From the NCBI RefSeq assembly GCF_010729895.1, contig NZ_AP022612.1:5394001-5458000 (forward strand): a stretch of DNA of 64,000 bases. The letters run 5' to 3'. Made by a program: the position numbers and the translations under genes. Positions 1 through 8,400 of the stretch are shown here, piece by piece. Source of the stretch: Mycolicibacterium confluentis (GTDB lineage: Bacteria > Actinomycetota > Actinomycetes > Mycobacteriales > Mycobacteriaceae). The first letter of the stretch is position 1. Every line of letters begins with the position of its first letter. The notes below the pieces were generated by a model, which was not told the DNA's origin, ran no database searches, and saw only the letters and a program-made list of their open reading frames with translations.

Positions 1-360
1 GACCTGCGGCGGATGGTCGAGGGCATCGGGGTGGCGCGCGAGATCGCAGCCAGTGAACCGTTCGCCCCATGGCGTGCACGCGAGGTGCTGCCCGGCCCCG
101 ACGCCTCCGACCCGAAAGCGTTGCGTTCCTTCCTGTCTACCGCCGCCGTCACCTACTTCCACCCGGTGGGCACCTGCAGGATGGGTTCCGGCGCGGAGTC
201 GGTGGTGGATCCCCAACTGCGGGTGCACGGTCTCGACGGCCTACGGGTGGCGGACGCCTCGGTGATGCCGAGAGTCGTGTCGGTCAACACCAATGCCGCC
301 GCGATCATGATCGGAGAGAAGGCCGCCGACCTGATCCGCGACGGCGCCATCGAAGGCTGA
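1..360 (+). CDS. GMC-family oxidoreductase, C-terminal part (choline/alcohol dehydrogenase-like)
   Basis: Open from the first base of the window, so the N-terminal FAD-binding part lies outside. The visible 119 residues are the C-terminal GMC signature: HPVGTCRMG carrying the catalytic-site His, then [20 protein letters not shown] and [17 protein letters not shown], which close the FAD site. GMC enzymes are FAD-dependent alcohol, choline or sugar oxidoreductases. The substrate cannot be told from this fragment. A strong hairpin follows 22 bp after the stop, so the transcript probably ends there. Confidence 0.9.
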   Translation, partial: DLRRMVEGIGVAREIAASEPFAPWRAREVLPGPDASDPKALRSFLSTAAVTYFHPVGTCRMGSGAESVVDPQLRVHGLDGLRVADASVMPRVVSVNTNAAAIMIGEKAADLIRDGAIEG

Positions 361-381
361 AATTCAACGCCGTTTCGGGTC

Positions 382-418
382 GCGCGGGACAGCACTGCCG
401 TTCGGTGCTGTCCCGCGC
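382..418 (+). terminator. Strong intrinsic-type hairpin after the GMC gene
   Basis: A perfect 14-bp inverted repeat (left arm GCGCGGGACAGCAC, right arm GTGCTGTCCCGCGC) around a 9-nt loop. No U-tract follows, which is usual for mycobacterial terminators. It separates the GMC gene from the Lsr2-like pseudogene. Confidence 0.8.
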
Positions 419-520
419 AGTCGTGGCCCACCGGCCAATGCTCCCCTTCCCATAGCGTTCGCGGTTCGCCCCGCACGCTCGGCTTCACTGGACGATTTGT
501 TTGCATTGGGAAGGACAACC

Positions 521-925
521 GTGGGCAAGATAGTGACCATCGAATACGTCGACGACCTCGAAGGCACATCGATCTCCGCATAATCGGTTGATACCGTCGA
601 GTTTTCGTACCGGGGCCAGGACTACACCCTGGTCCTGACCAAGAAGAACGGCGCCCAGTTCGACAAGGACATCGCGCGCTACATCACCGCCGCCAAGAAG
701 GCGCAATCCCGCGAGGCCCGGGCGGCACGCGCGTCGACCAAGACCACCGCGCGAAAGGCCAAGGCCACGAAACCGGCCGGTGCGCGCCGCAAGTCCGCCG
801 GCAAGACCACCGCCCCGGCGCGCACGAGTGCGATCCGGCAATGGGCCACGGAGAACGGGCACACCGTATCGACCCGCGGGCGGATACCGGCGGCGGTCCT
901 GCAGGCCTACACCGCAGCGCACTGA
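521..925 (+). pseudogene. Lsr2-family nucleoid protein paralogue, interrupted by an in-frame TAA
   Basis: Starting at GTG 521 the frame reads MGKIVTIEYVDDLEGTSISA, then stops at TAA 581-583. It continues open in the same frame to TGA 923-925 (134 codons plus stop). After the stop come the Lsr2 dimerisation strands ([19 protein letters not shown]), a Lys/Arg/Ala-rich linker longer than in normal Lsr2, and the DNA-binding tail [19 protein letters not shown] with the RGR core. Lsr2 is the H-NS-like silencer of AT-rich DNA. No ATG or GTG in frame soon after the stop could restart translation, so the full protein needs readthrough or the gene is dead. The rest of the frame is well kept, which suggests recent loss, or a sequencing error at that base. 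Confidence 0.8.
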
Positions 926-1112
926 TTCCGGACGACGAATCCGGTGATCCGACGCTGTAGTCCCGATTCGAGTGCCGGGTCGCGACAGCCGTGTCATTTT
1001 CCTCGCGATTATTGGCGAAACCGCCACTAGCTGACGGTGCTCCCACCCGCAAGACTGAGTTCACCGCCCCCTTGGGCGAATCACACTCAGGACAACGGTG
1101 AGGAACACCGAT

Positions 1113-2123
1113 ATGACCGATCCGATGAAGGCCGTCGTACTCGCCCGTTTTGGAGGACCCGAGGCTTTCGAGCTTCGTGACGTCTCGGTTCCACAGGTCG
1201 GGCCCCGCCAGGTACGGGTCAATGTGCATGCGACTGCGGTCAATCCGCTGGACTACCAGATCCGGCGCGGCGACTACGCGGATCACGTGCCGCTGCCGGC
1301 GATCATCGGACACGACGTCTCCGGCGTGATCGAGGAAGTCGGATCCGACGTGACCGAGTTCGCACCCGGCGACGCGGTCTACTACACGCCCCGGATCTTC
1401 GGCGGGCCAGGCTCCTACGCCGAGCAGCACGTCGCCGACGTCGACCTCGTCGGTCGCAAGCCGGAGAACATCAATCATCTGGAAGCGGCCAGCCTCACGC
1501 TGGTCGGCGGCACCGTCTGGGAGTCCCTGGTCACGCGCGCGCAACTCAGCGTCGGGGAGACCATCCTCATCCACGGCGGCACCGGCGGGGTCGGGACAAT
1601 TGCCATCCAGACCGCGAAAGCAATTGGTGCACAGGTGATCACCACCGCCAAAGCGGCCGCCCACGAGTTCGTCCGCTCGCTCGGGGCGGATGCGGCCATC
1701 GACTTCACCTCGACCGACTACGTCGAAGCGGTGGCCGATCTGACCCGCGGCAAGGGTGTTGATGTCGTCTTCGACACGATCGGAGGCGACACGCTGACCA
1801 AGAGCCCGCTCACGCTCACCGATGGTGGGCGCGTGATCAGCATCGTCGACATCGCGCAGCCACAGAATCTCATCGAAGCCTGGGGCCGCAACGCCGCCTA
1901 TCACTTCGTCTTCACCCGGCAGAACCAGGGAAAGCTCAACGCGCTCACCACCCTGGTCGAACGGGGCCTCGTCAAACCCGTCATCGGCGCAACGCTTCCG
2001 CTCGCCCGCGTGGGTGAGGCGCACGAACTCCTGGAGAACCGGCAGCGGTATACCCTGCGCGGCAAGGTCGCGATCGACGTAGCGGGTGACACCGTTGAGC
2101 TCCCTCCGCTGCGCGCCGCATAG
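1113..2123 (+). CDS. NADP-dependent MDR-family oxidoreductase (quinone oxidoreductase-like)
   Basis: A 336-residue medium-chain dehydrogenase/reductase. The N-terminal GroES-like domain carries [14 protein letters not shown]. The Rossmann domain carries [15 protein letters not shown], the nucleotide-binding loop of quinone oxidoreductase-type members. The cysteine-rich structural-zinc lobe is missing, so this is the zinc-independent branch that reduces quinones or enones with NADPH. The ATG at 1113 is preferred over GTG 1098 because AGGAA at 1101 lies at good ribosome-binding distance. It is monocistronic; the next gene converges on it. The substrate is unknown. Confidence 0.9.
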   Translation: MTDPMKAVVLARFGGPEAFELRDVSVPQVGPRQVRVNVHATAVNPLDYQIRRGDYADHVPLPAIIGHDVSGVIEEVGSDVTEFAPGDAVYYTPRIFGGPGSYAEQHVADVDLVGRKPENINHLEAASLTLVGGTVWESLVTRAQLSVGETILIHGGTGGVGTIAIQTAKAIGAQVITTAKAAAHEFVRSLGADAAIDFTSTDYVEAVADLTRGKGVDVVFDTIGGDTLTKSPLTLTDGGRVISIVDIAQPQNLIEAWGRNAAYHFVFTRQNQGKLNALTTLVERGLVKPVIGATLPLARVGEAHELLENRQRYTLRGKVAIDVAGDTVELPPLRAA

Positions 2124-2136
2124 CGTGCGGGCGGTA

Positions 2137-3099
2137 TCAACTCCGCCCGGCGAAGGTGGCGCGGTACTCGGTGGGCGACACATCGAGCAGCCGGCGGAAA
2201 TGCAGCCGCAGGTTCGATCCGGTCCCCAGGCCGACCTCTTCGGCGATCCGATCGACCGGCAGGCGGGTGCTCTCCAAGAGTTCCCGGGCGGTGTCCACCC
2301 GCGCCCGCAGAACCCACTGCAGCGGGGTGCTGCCCGTCTCTTCGGTGAAACGACGCAGGAACGTCCGTGGCGACATCCGCGCATGCGCGGCGAGTCCGGC
2401 GACGGTGATCTGCTCATCGAGCCGCGTCATGGCCCATTCCCGGGTCGCCGCAAGGGATTCGCCTTGGCCGGCCGAGGTGCTCTTGGGCAGGTACTGAGCC
2501 TGTCCCCCAGCCCTGTACGGCGCGGTGACCAGCCCGCGGGCGATCTCGTTCGCGGCGCTCACGCCGAGGTCACGCCGGACCATGTGCAGGCACAGGTCCA
2601 GACCGGCGGCGGCCCCGGCCGAGGTGAGGACGGATCCCTCGTCGACGAAGAGCACGTTCGGTTCGACCGTGATCTGGGGATGACGCTGCGCGAGCTTGTC
2701 GGCCGCGTCCCAGTGCGTCGTCGCGCTGAGACCGTCGAGCAGGCCCGCCTCCGCGAGGGCGAATGCGCCGTAGCAGATCGACGCGATGCGGGCCCCGCGG
2801 GACGCCGCGCTGCGCAGCGCCTCCAGGACCTGTGCCGGTACCGGCCGGCCCGCCGGCGCATATCCGGGAACGATGATCGTGTCCGCCTCGGCCAGTGCGT
2901 CGAGTCCCCGTGGGACGGTGAAACCGAATCCTCCGTGGGACGGCACGGTACCGGCGCTCACCCCGCACGCCGATACCTCATATCCGAACCCCGTCTCCGG
3001 ATGGAACACCTCCGCCGGGATCCCGACGTCCATCGGGAGTGCCCCCTCGAGGACGAGGACCACCACCTGATGCGGTCCTTGACAGCTAGGAGAGTGCAT
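2137..3099 (-). CDS. GlxA-type AraC-family regulator with DJ-1/PfpI domain
   Basis: A 320-residue protein. The N-terminal DJ-1/PfpI-like sensor domain (about residues 8-180) holds the nucleophile-elbow motif ASICYGAFALAEAG. The C-terminal part (about 215-318) is an AraC double helix-turn-helix (VAGLAAHARMSPRTFLRRF and RLPVDRIAEEVGLG). The family regulates amine, glycine-betaine or aldehyde metabolism; the ligand here is unknown. ATG 3099 is chosen over ATG 3135 because GCGAGGCAAC gives a Shine-Dalgarno at correct spacing. It overlaps the upstream esterase stop by 14 bp, so the two are co-transcribed and translationally coupled. Confidence 0.9.
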   Translation of the reverse strand: MHSPSCQGPHQVVVLVLEGALPMDVGIPAEVFHPETGFGYEVSACGVSAGTVPSHGGFGFTVPRGLDALAEADTIIVPGYAPAGRPVPAQVLEALRSAASRGARIASICYGAFALAEAGLLDGLSATTHWDAADKLAQRHPQITVEPNVLFVDEGSVLTSAGAAAGLDLCLHMVRRDLGVSAANEIARGLVTAPYRAGGQAQYLPKSTSAGQGESLAATREWAMTRLDEQITVAGLAAHARMSPRTFLRRFTEETGSTPLQWVLRARVDTARELLESTRLPVDRIAEEVGLGTGSNLRLHFRRLLDVSPTEYRATFAGRS

Positions 3100-4138
3100 G
3101 TTGCCTCGCGAATTCCCAAGTGAGAACACTTGCATCGGGTCCTGCGTGGTCGGTGAACAGTCCGGCACCGGACGGTCCGGGCCAGGAGTGCCCCATGCCC
3201 TCGACGAGATACGACTCGACGAGCGTGGCACCATCTGCCGCGGTCCGGGTGCTGCGGGTGTAGGCGTGGCGGTCGGGTCCAGCCGGCGTTCTGTGGACTT
3301 GCTCGACCACGCCGAGACTGTCGTTGAGCATGCCGTCGTCGACCAGATCCTGCACCGCGGTCCAATGCGCAACGAGGCGATCGGCGACCAGCGGCGGCAC
3401 CACCTCGTCCTGCGCACCCTGGATGACGAGCATCGGCACATGCCTGGCCCGCTGTCCCATCTGGGCCCACGCCTGACGCGCGGTGTACTCCGGCGGAGTG
3501 GCGTCCGGATCGTCGGGGCGCACCTGATTGAGCCCGTACTCGCCGCCCGCTACGGAGGTGACCGTCGCGAACAGATCGGGATAGGTTGCCGCGAGGATCA
3601 CAGCGGTGCCGGCGCCGGAGGAGGCGCCCACGACATGGACCCGGTGCGGATCGGCCCCGTAGTCCGCGACAACCTGTCGAGCGGCGCCGGCCAACAGCGC
3701 GGGTTCTCCACTGCCGCGGTGTTGTTCGCGCGGGTCACCCGAATCCCAACAGTTGACCGTGCCGCGGAGCAGTCGCTGGGTCGGATAGACCACGATGAAT
3801 CCTTCGCGGTCGGCCAGGCCGTTGAGCTGAGTGGTCGCCTTCATCGAGTTCCACCCGAATCCGGTCATCGCGCACCCGTGGATCGCCATGACCACCGGCA
3901 GCCCGGAGCCCCACTCGTGATGTGGCGGGACGTGCACCTGGTATCGCTGACGGCCACCGTCTCCGACGTACACGTGGTTGCGGTCGCCTGCGCCCATCGC
4001 CCATGGCATTCCGAATTGGGCGGCGGCGGTGAGCCCGGTCGCCGCCATGGTCAACGCCAAGGCCAGGGCCAAGGCGGGGCGCCTACGACGAACGATTGCG
4101 TTGGTGCTGGTGGTACCCATCGAGTCGGTAAACGCCAT
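3086..4138 (-). CDS. Secreted PHB-depolymerase-family esterase (LpqC/feruloyl esterase-like)
   Basis: A 350-residue alpha/beta hydrolase. An Arg-rich N-region (RRRR) and a hydrophobic Ala/Leu stretch make a clear Sec signal peptide, with cleavage likely near LTAAA. The mature part has the oxyanion region VMAIHGCAMTG, a nucleophile elbow GASSGAGTA, and the C-terminal GMGHSWPG holding the catalytic His. The family hydrolyses polyhydroxyalkanoate, acetyl-xylan or feruloyl esters outside the cell. ATG 4120 is an alternative start. It is coupled to the GlxA-type regulator downstream. A 22-bp palindrome stands 46 bp upstream of the start, in the 319-bp gap shared with the divergent sigma-factor gene. 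Confidence 0.88.
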   Translation of the reverse strand: MAFTDSMGTTSTNAIVRRRRPALALALALTMAATGLTAAAQFGMPWAMGAGDRNHVYVGDGGRQRYQVHVPPHHEWGSGLPVVMAIHGCAMTGFGWNSMKATTQLNGLADREGFIVVYPTQRLLRGTVNCWDSGDPREQHRGSGEPALLAGAARQVVADYGADPHRVHVVGASSGAGTAVILAATYPDLFATVTSVAGGEYGLNQVRPDDPDATPPEYTARQAWAQMGQRARHVPMLVIQGAQDEVVPPLVADRLVAHWTAVQDLVDDGMLNDSLGVVEQVHRTPAGPDRHAYTRSTRTAADGATLVESYLVEGMGHSWPGPSGAGLFTDHAGPDASVLTWEFARQHALS

Positions 4139-4183
4139 CGCGCACCGATTCCATACCGCGCCGTGGCCTCGACACCGCCCCCG

Positions 4184-4231
4184 CAAGACGGGACGACCCG
4201 TCTTGACACGAGACGACCCGTTCCGTATCGT
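4184..4231 (-). promoter_or_regulatory. Bipartite operator between the esterase and sigma-factor genes
   Basis: Read on the minus strand, this 48-bp block aligns without gaps at 38 of 48 positions to 11609-11656 in front of the TetR gene at 11690. Its proximal half is a perfect palindrome at 4184-4205 (arms CAAGACGGG and CCCGTCTTG around ACGA). The distal half contains ACGATACG and TCGTCTCGTG. The arrangement points to two adjacent sites for a TetR-family dimer, probably the 11690 product. The rest of the 4139-4457 gap shows AGGAAT just before the sigma-factor start and no other clear element. Confidence 0.6.
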
Positions 4232-4457
4232 ACTGGCCACCAGTTCGGCGACACGACCTCCACCCGATAAACCGTCTGACGCTCGCGTCCGACGCACCCG
4301 CCAACAGAACAACCGCGTACCCGACCGGTCTCGGTGTGATGCTCTCGCCCCGCAGATCGACTCCCTCACCGCGACTCTCGTACCCCTTTGAAAGACAAGG
4401 GTTCTCCACAGTCCGGGCCGAGGACGATGCTGCCCGACGAACCTAGGAATCACCCCC

Positions 4458-5093
4458 ATGAGCCATCCCGCTCAACCCGACGACGACGAACTGACCGCCC
4501 GTTTCGAGCGCGAGGTGATCCCGCTCCTGGACAGACTCTTCAACGCGGCAATGCGACTGACCCAACAACGGGCCGACGCGGAAGACCTGGTCCAGGAGAC
4601 GATGATCCGGGCGTACGCAGGGTTCCGGAGCTACCAGCCCGGCACCAATCTCGCCGGCTGGCTGCTGCGCATCCAGGCGAACGCGCACATCAGCGGCTAT
4701 CGCAAGCGGATGCGCCGTCCCACCGAAACCATGATGAGCACGATCCACGAATGGCAACTGACCGACCACGCCGCGCGGTTGCCGCGATCGCTCCGCTCGG
4801 CGGAACTGGTCGTCCTGGAATCCCTACCCGACGACGACATCAGGGCCGCCTTGGACAAATTGCCGGAGATATTCCGGATGGCGGTGTACTACGCCGACGT
4901 CGAAGGTCTGTCCCACAAGGAGATCTGCGCCATCACCGGAACGCCGCCGGGCACCGTCATGTCCCGCATCCATCGCGGCAGATCACGGTTGCGGGTGCTG
5001 CTCGCCGACCTCGCCGCCGACCGCGGGTACGTCCCGCCCCCTACTTCTCGCGGCGGCAAGCAGCCCGCCGCCTCAGCACCGGCCGCGCACTGA
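4458..5093 (+). CDS. ECF sigma factor, SigH-like paralogue
   Basis: A 211-residue group-4 sigma factor. Region 2 (about residues 10-85) holds DAEDLVQETMIRAYAGFRSY and ANAHISGYRKRMRRP. Region 4 (about 130-190) holds the helix-turn-helix HKEICAITGTPPGTVMSRIH. Order and wording closely follow mycobacterial SigH (AVYYADVEG, GTVMSRxHRGR), which drives thiol/oxidative-stress genes and is normally held by the zinc anti-sigma RshA encoded beside it. No anti-sigma gene is adjacent here. It has a Shine-Dalgarno AGGAATC. It leads a five-gene plus-strand operon, with 49 bp to the next start. The C-terminal tail is Pro/Ala-rich. Confidence 0.92.
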   Translation: MSHPAQPDDDELTARFEREVIPLLDRLFNAAMRLTQQRADAEDLVQETMIRAYAGFRSYQPGTNLAGWLLRIQANAHISGYRKRMRRPTETMMSTIHEWQLTDHAARLPRSLRSAELVVLESLPDDDIRAALDKLPEIFRMAVYYADVEGLSHKEICAITGTPPGTVMSRIHRGRSRLRVLLADLAADRGYVPPPTSRGGKQPAASAPAAH

Positions 5094-5141
5094 CCCACCA
5101 TTTGGTCAATGCATTACGGCCACTTCCCTTTTGGAGAACAC

Positions 5142-6677
5142 GTGAAATCCCAAGCCATACTTCCTGCCCTGAGTCTGGCGGTCTTGCTCACGGCGTGTAC
5201 GTCGGCGCCGGCAAGTACTCTGCCCAACGCCTTGGACCGCTTCTATGAGCAGCGGATCGCCTGGGAAACCTGTGATGATTACGCCAGCACAGCCATCGAG
5301 ACCGCGGTGTTCGCCGCCGCGCCCACGGCCGAATGTGGGCGTCTGATGGTGCCGTTGAATTATCAACAGCCGTCGGGCAAGACGGCGCGACTCGCGGTCA
5401 TGCGGGTGCCCGCCCGGGGCGAGGCGATCGGCTCGCTGGTCATCAATCCCGGCGGGCCGGGCGGCTCGGGCCTGTTCGCCGCCGCGGCCACCTCGCTGGG
5501 GCTTGCCGAGAACCCCGTCACCGAGAGCTTCGACCTGGTCGGTCTGGATCCCCGCGGAGTGGGCCGATCGGAGCCGAGCATCGACTGCTTCACCGACACC
5601 GACACCGAAGCCGACGAGGGCGACGTACCGCTGACCACCCAGGGCACGACTGTCCAATGGACGGAGGCGGATACCCGGGCAATCGTCGACCGCTGTGCCG
5701 CAGGTTCGGGTGGCGCCGACGTGCTGGCCAGTGTCGGCACCCGCGACGCAGCCCGGGACATCGACGTGTTGCGGGCCGTTCTCGGGGACGAGAAGCTGAC
5801 CTTCCTGGGCCAGAGCTACGGGACCCGGCTGGGTGCCGTGTACGCCGAGCAATTCCCGCAGAACATACGGGCCATGCTGCTCGACGGGGCGATCGACCCG
5901 CACCTGGGCACCGCGCAGCGTCGGATCGGCGCCTTCGCCGGGTTTCAGCGCTCCTTCGAACAGATGGCCGCGTATTGCGCCACGCAGGCCATCTGTCCGC
6001 TGGGCCACGACCCGGCAGGTGCCACCAAGACATTCGCTCAGATTGTGCGTCCGCTCTACGACACCCCTGTTCCCGCGCTGGGATCCGAGTTGAGTTACAA
6101 CGAGGCGATCGGCGGCGTGATCTCCGGCCTGTACACCGAGACGGCCTGGCCGCGCGTCATCGCCGGCATCGCACAGCTGCAGCAGGGCCGCGGCGATGAG
6201 CTGCTGCAGCTGACCTACGACTTCGCGCTCCGGGACGCCGAGGGCCGGTGGACCAATTTCACCGAAGCGCTCTACGCGATCAACTGCATGGACGAGGAGC
6301 GTCTCAGCGAGACCGAGGGCGACGAATTACGGGCGGCCATTTTCGGGGTGGCACCGTTCATGGATCCCGGGGTGCAGCTGACGGGAGCGCGCGACGGCTG
6401 CGAACACTGGCCCGCCGAACCCACCCTCGGTTGCCCCTACGCCACCGAGATCGCCGGTCTTCCAACGACATTGGTCGTGTCCATCACCGGAGATCCCACC
6501 ACGCCCCATGCCAGCGGCATCAGCCTGGCAAGCGCCCTGGGCAGCGCATTGCTCACCGTCGAGGGCGAAGGGCACACCATCGTGACAGCGGGTACCAACG
6601 ACTGCGTCAACGCAATCGCCGCCGATTACCTGATCCACCTCGAACTGCCGCCCGCGGGCACGTCATGTCGGCTATGA
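5142..6677 (+). CDS. Secreted alpha/beta-hydrolase lipoprotein, tripeptidyl-aminopeptidase-like
   Basis: A 511-residue protein related to the TAP/CaeA (Hip1) serine peptidase-esterases. GTG 5142 is chosen because GGAGAACAC precedes it and it starts a lipoprotein signal with lipobox LTAC, so the protein is probably anchored outside the membrane. Motifs are the oxyanion loop INPGGPGGSG, nucleophile elbow GQSYGTRLG, DPRGVGRS, and a TAP-type C-terminal domain with catalytic His in EGHTIV. Paired cysteines suggest disulfides. Its stop TGA overlaps the ATG of the 33-residue ORF that follows. It is the second gene of the sigma-factor operon. The substrate is unknown. Confidence 0.9.
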   Translation: MKSQAILPALSLAVLLTACTSAPASTLPNALDRFYEQRIAWETCDDYASTAIETAVFAAAPTAECGRLMVPLNYQQPSGKTARLAVMRVPARGEAIGSLVINPGGPGGSGLFAAAATSLGLAENPVTESFDLVGLDPRGVGRSEPSIDCFTDTDTEADEGDVPLTTQGTTVQWTEADTRAIVDRCAAGSGGADVLASVGTRDAARDIDVLRAVLGDEKLTFLGQSYGTRLGAVYAEQFPQNIRAMLLDGAIDPHLGTAQRRIGAFAGFQRSFEQMAAYCATQAICPLGHDPAGATKTFAQIVRPLYDTPVPALGSELSYNEAIGGVISGLYTETAWPRVIAGIAQLQQGRGDELLQLTYDFALRDAEGRWTNFTEALYAINCMDEERLSETEGDELRAAIFGVAPFMDPGVQLTGARDGCEHWPAEPTLGCPYATEIAGLPTTLVVSITGDPTTPHASGISLASALGSALLTVEGEGHTIVTAGTNDCVNAIAADYLIHLELPPAGTSCRL

Positions 6678-6775
6678 AAGGCCAACCATGCGCCAACACA
6701 GGGCATTTCGTGAATAGCCCGATGTGTCCGTGCGGGCGTGACAGCATCGAATACAACGGAAGGGCGTGCCGATGA
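6674..6775 (+). CDS. 33-residue four-cysteine peptide, coupled at both ends
   Basis: This ORF has an ATG at 6674 that overlaps the hydrolase stop (ATGA). Its stop TGA 6773-6775 overlaps the ATG of the next gene (again ATGA). The product has four Cys at positions 6, 18, 20 and 32 and one His at position 11, with CPCG at its centre. It has no signal peptide or membrane segment. It also carries the GGAAGGG ribosome-binding site of the next gene inside its 3' end. It could be a tiny zinc or iron-sulfur-binding protein, a redox-sensing leader peptide or a peptide substrate. I do not recognise a family. Its own Shine-Dalgarno is poor, so translation probably depends on re-initiation. Confidence 0.6.
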   Translation: MKGQPCANTGHFVNSPMCPCGRDSIEYNGRACR

Positions 6776-8400
6776 GCGCAGCAACGGAGAAAGTTGCCCA
6801 CGTGGGCCGGCTGGCGGACATCCCCGAGAGGACGCCCCACGACGTGCAGATCGCCGGTGTGGATCTGGTCCTCATCCGTGTCGGCAAGGACATCTCTGCG
6901 CTGTACGGTCGCTGCGCACATCGGGGCGCCCGCATGGCCGAGGGCCAGATCAAAGGTGACACAGTGGTATGCGGTCTGCACGGATGGCGGTACGACATCA
7001 CCACCGGTATCGCACCGGTCAACCCGTCCGTGGCGCTGACGAAGTTTCCCGCCTGGGTCACCGACGGCGAAGTCTATGTCGACGAGTCCGCGGTGTCCGC
7101 ATTCGCTGCGGCGAACCCGCAGCCGTATGGCGACGACGGTTACCAGGGCACCTGGATCAAGCCCTCCGATACGCCCGAGGAGCCGTTCGTCACGCAGATT
7201 CACGAGCTCGCCGCGCATGGACTCGACCGGGTGGGCCCCGACGGCCCGGTGGACGCGATGGGGGTGCCGCGGGACCGACTGCCCTCGTGGGATTCGATCC
7301 AGTTGTTGCCCGCCCAGCTGCACCGGTTGCCGCTGTTGGAGGACGAGCCGGTCAATACCGAGACCGTGATCGGCCCCGGTGCCGCCCGGCCGCTCACGCT
7401 CGAGATCCCGTTGTTCGTCAGTGATATGAGCTTCGGCGCGCTGTCTCAGGAAGCCAAGACCGCCCTGGCTGCCGGAGCGGACCTGGCCGGCACCGGGATC
7501 TGTTCGGGTGAGGGCGGCATGCTCCCCGAGGAACAGCAGGCCAATTCGAGGTACTTCTACGAACTGGCGTCCGGCCGCTTCGGCTGGAGCTTCGAGCATC
7601 TGGACAAGGTGCAGGCATTCCACTTCAAGGGCGGGCAGGGCGCCAAGACCGGCACCGGCGGTCACCTGCCCGGGACCAAGGTGGTCGACCGCATCGCCGA
7701 GGTCCGGGGATTGGCCCCGGGGACCTCGGCGATCTCGCCGGCCCGGTTCCCGGAGTGGGACTCACTGCAACACTTCAAGGACTTCGCCGCCCGGGTGCGC
7801 GAGGAGTCCGGCGGAATCCCGGTGGGCTACAAGATGAGCGCGCAACACGTCGAGCGGGACATCGACGCCGTGCTGGAAATCGGCGTGGACTATCTGATCC
7901 TCGACGGCCGTGGCGGCGGTACCGGGGCCGCGCCGACGATCTTCCGCGACCACATCTCCGTACCCACCATCCCGGCGCTGGCGCGGGCGCGCCGACACCT
8001 GGACTCCTCCGGGGCCGACGACGTCACGCTGGTGATCACCGGTGGCATCCGCACCCCGGCCGACATGGTCAAGGCGCTGGCGCTGGGCGCCGACGCCATC
8101 GCCGTCTCCAACGCGGCACTGCAGGCCATTGGGTGCGTGGGCATGCGCGCCTGCCACACCAATGCCTGCCCTGCGGGCATCGCCACCCAGGACCCACTGT
8201 TGCGCGCGCGGCTCCCGGTGCCGGCGGCCGCCCAACGACTGAATCGCTACCTGCGCTCCGCGGTGGAGCTGATGGTGGTGCTGGCCCGGGCGTGTGGACA
8301 TCGCCGCCTGGCCGACTTCAACCTCGACGATCTGACGACATTCGACCGGGACTTCGCCTATCTGTCCGGAGTTCCCTATGCAGGGGCGGTGCCATTGTGA
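6772..8400 (+). CDS. Rieske / glutamate synthase-like FMN domain fusion oxidoreductase
   Basis: A 542-residue protein. The N-terminal Rieske 2Fe-2S domain has ligands C48-x-H50 and C67-x2-H70. From about residue 150 it is a GltB-type FMN barrel: FVSDMSFGALSQEAK, GEGGM, KGGQGAKTGTGGHLPG, DGRGGGTGAAP and ITGGIRTPADMVKALALGADA. A 3Fe-4S motif follows at C455-x5-C461-x4-C466. The chain Rieske-FMN-3Fe-4S lacks the glutaminase domain of true glutamate synthase, so it may act as a dehydrogenase or transfer electrons to the next enzyme. ATG 6772 is chosen over GTG 6766 because of GGAAGGG spacing. It ends in a GTGA overlap with the next gene. The reaction is unknown. Confidence 0.9.
   Translation: MSAATEKVAHVGRLADIPERTPHDVQIAGVDLVLIRVGKDISALYGRCAHRGARMAEGQIKGDTVVCGLHGWRYDITTGIAPVNPSVALTKFPAWVTDGEVYVDESAVSAFAAANPQPYGDDGYQGTWIKPSDTPEEPFVTQIHELAAHGLDRVGPDGPVDAMGVPRDRLPSWDSIQLLPAQLHRLPLLEDEPVNTETVIGPGAARPLTLEIPLFVSDMSFGALSQEAKTALAAGADLAGTGICSGEGGMLPEEQQANSRYFYELASGRFGWSFEHLDKVQAFHFKGGQGAKTGTGGHLPGTKVVDRIAEVRGLAPGTSAISPARFPEWDSLQHFKDFAARVREESGGIPVGYKMSAQHVERDIDAVLEIGVDYLILDGRGGGTGAAPTIFRDHISVPTIPALARARRHLDSSGADDVTLVITGGIRTPADMVKALALGADAIAVSNAALQAIGCVGMRACHTNACPAGIATQDPLLRARLPVPAAAQRLNRYLRSAVELMVVLARACGHRRLADFNLDDLTTFDRDFAYLSGVPYAGAVPL

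Noticed and set aside
926..1112. Short inverted repeat CCGGA/TCCGG after the Lsr2-like gene as a terminator
   Set aside because: Only a 5-bp stem with a 7-nt loop; too weak to call.
2086..3123. Long plus-strand frame opposite the GlxA-type gene
   Set aside because: It has no recognisable domain, is rich in Arg/Gly/Pro, and lies wholly over a clear AraC-family gene; it is a G+C-rich shadow frame.
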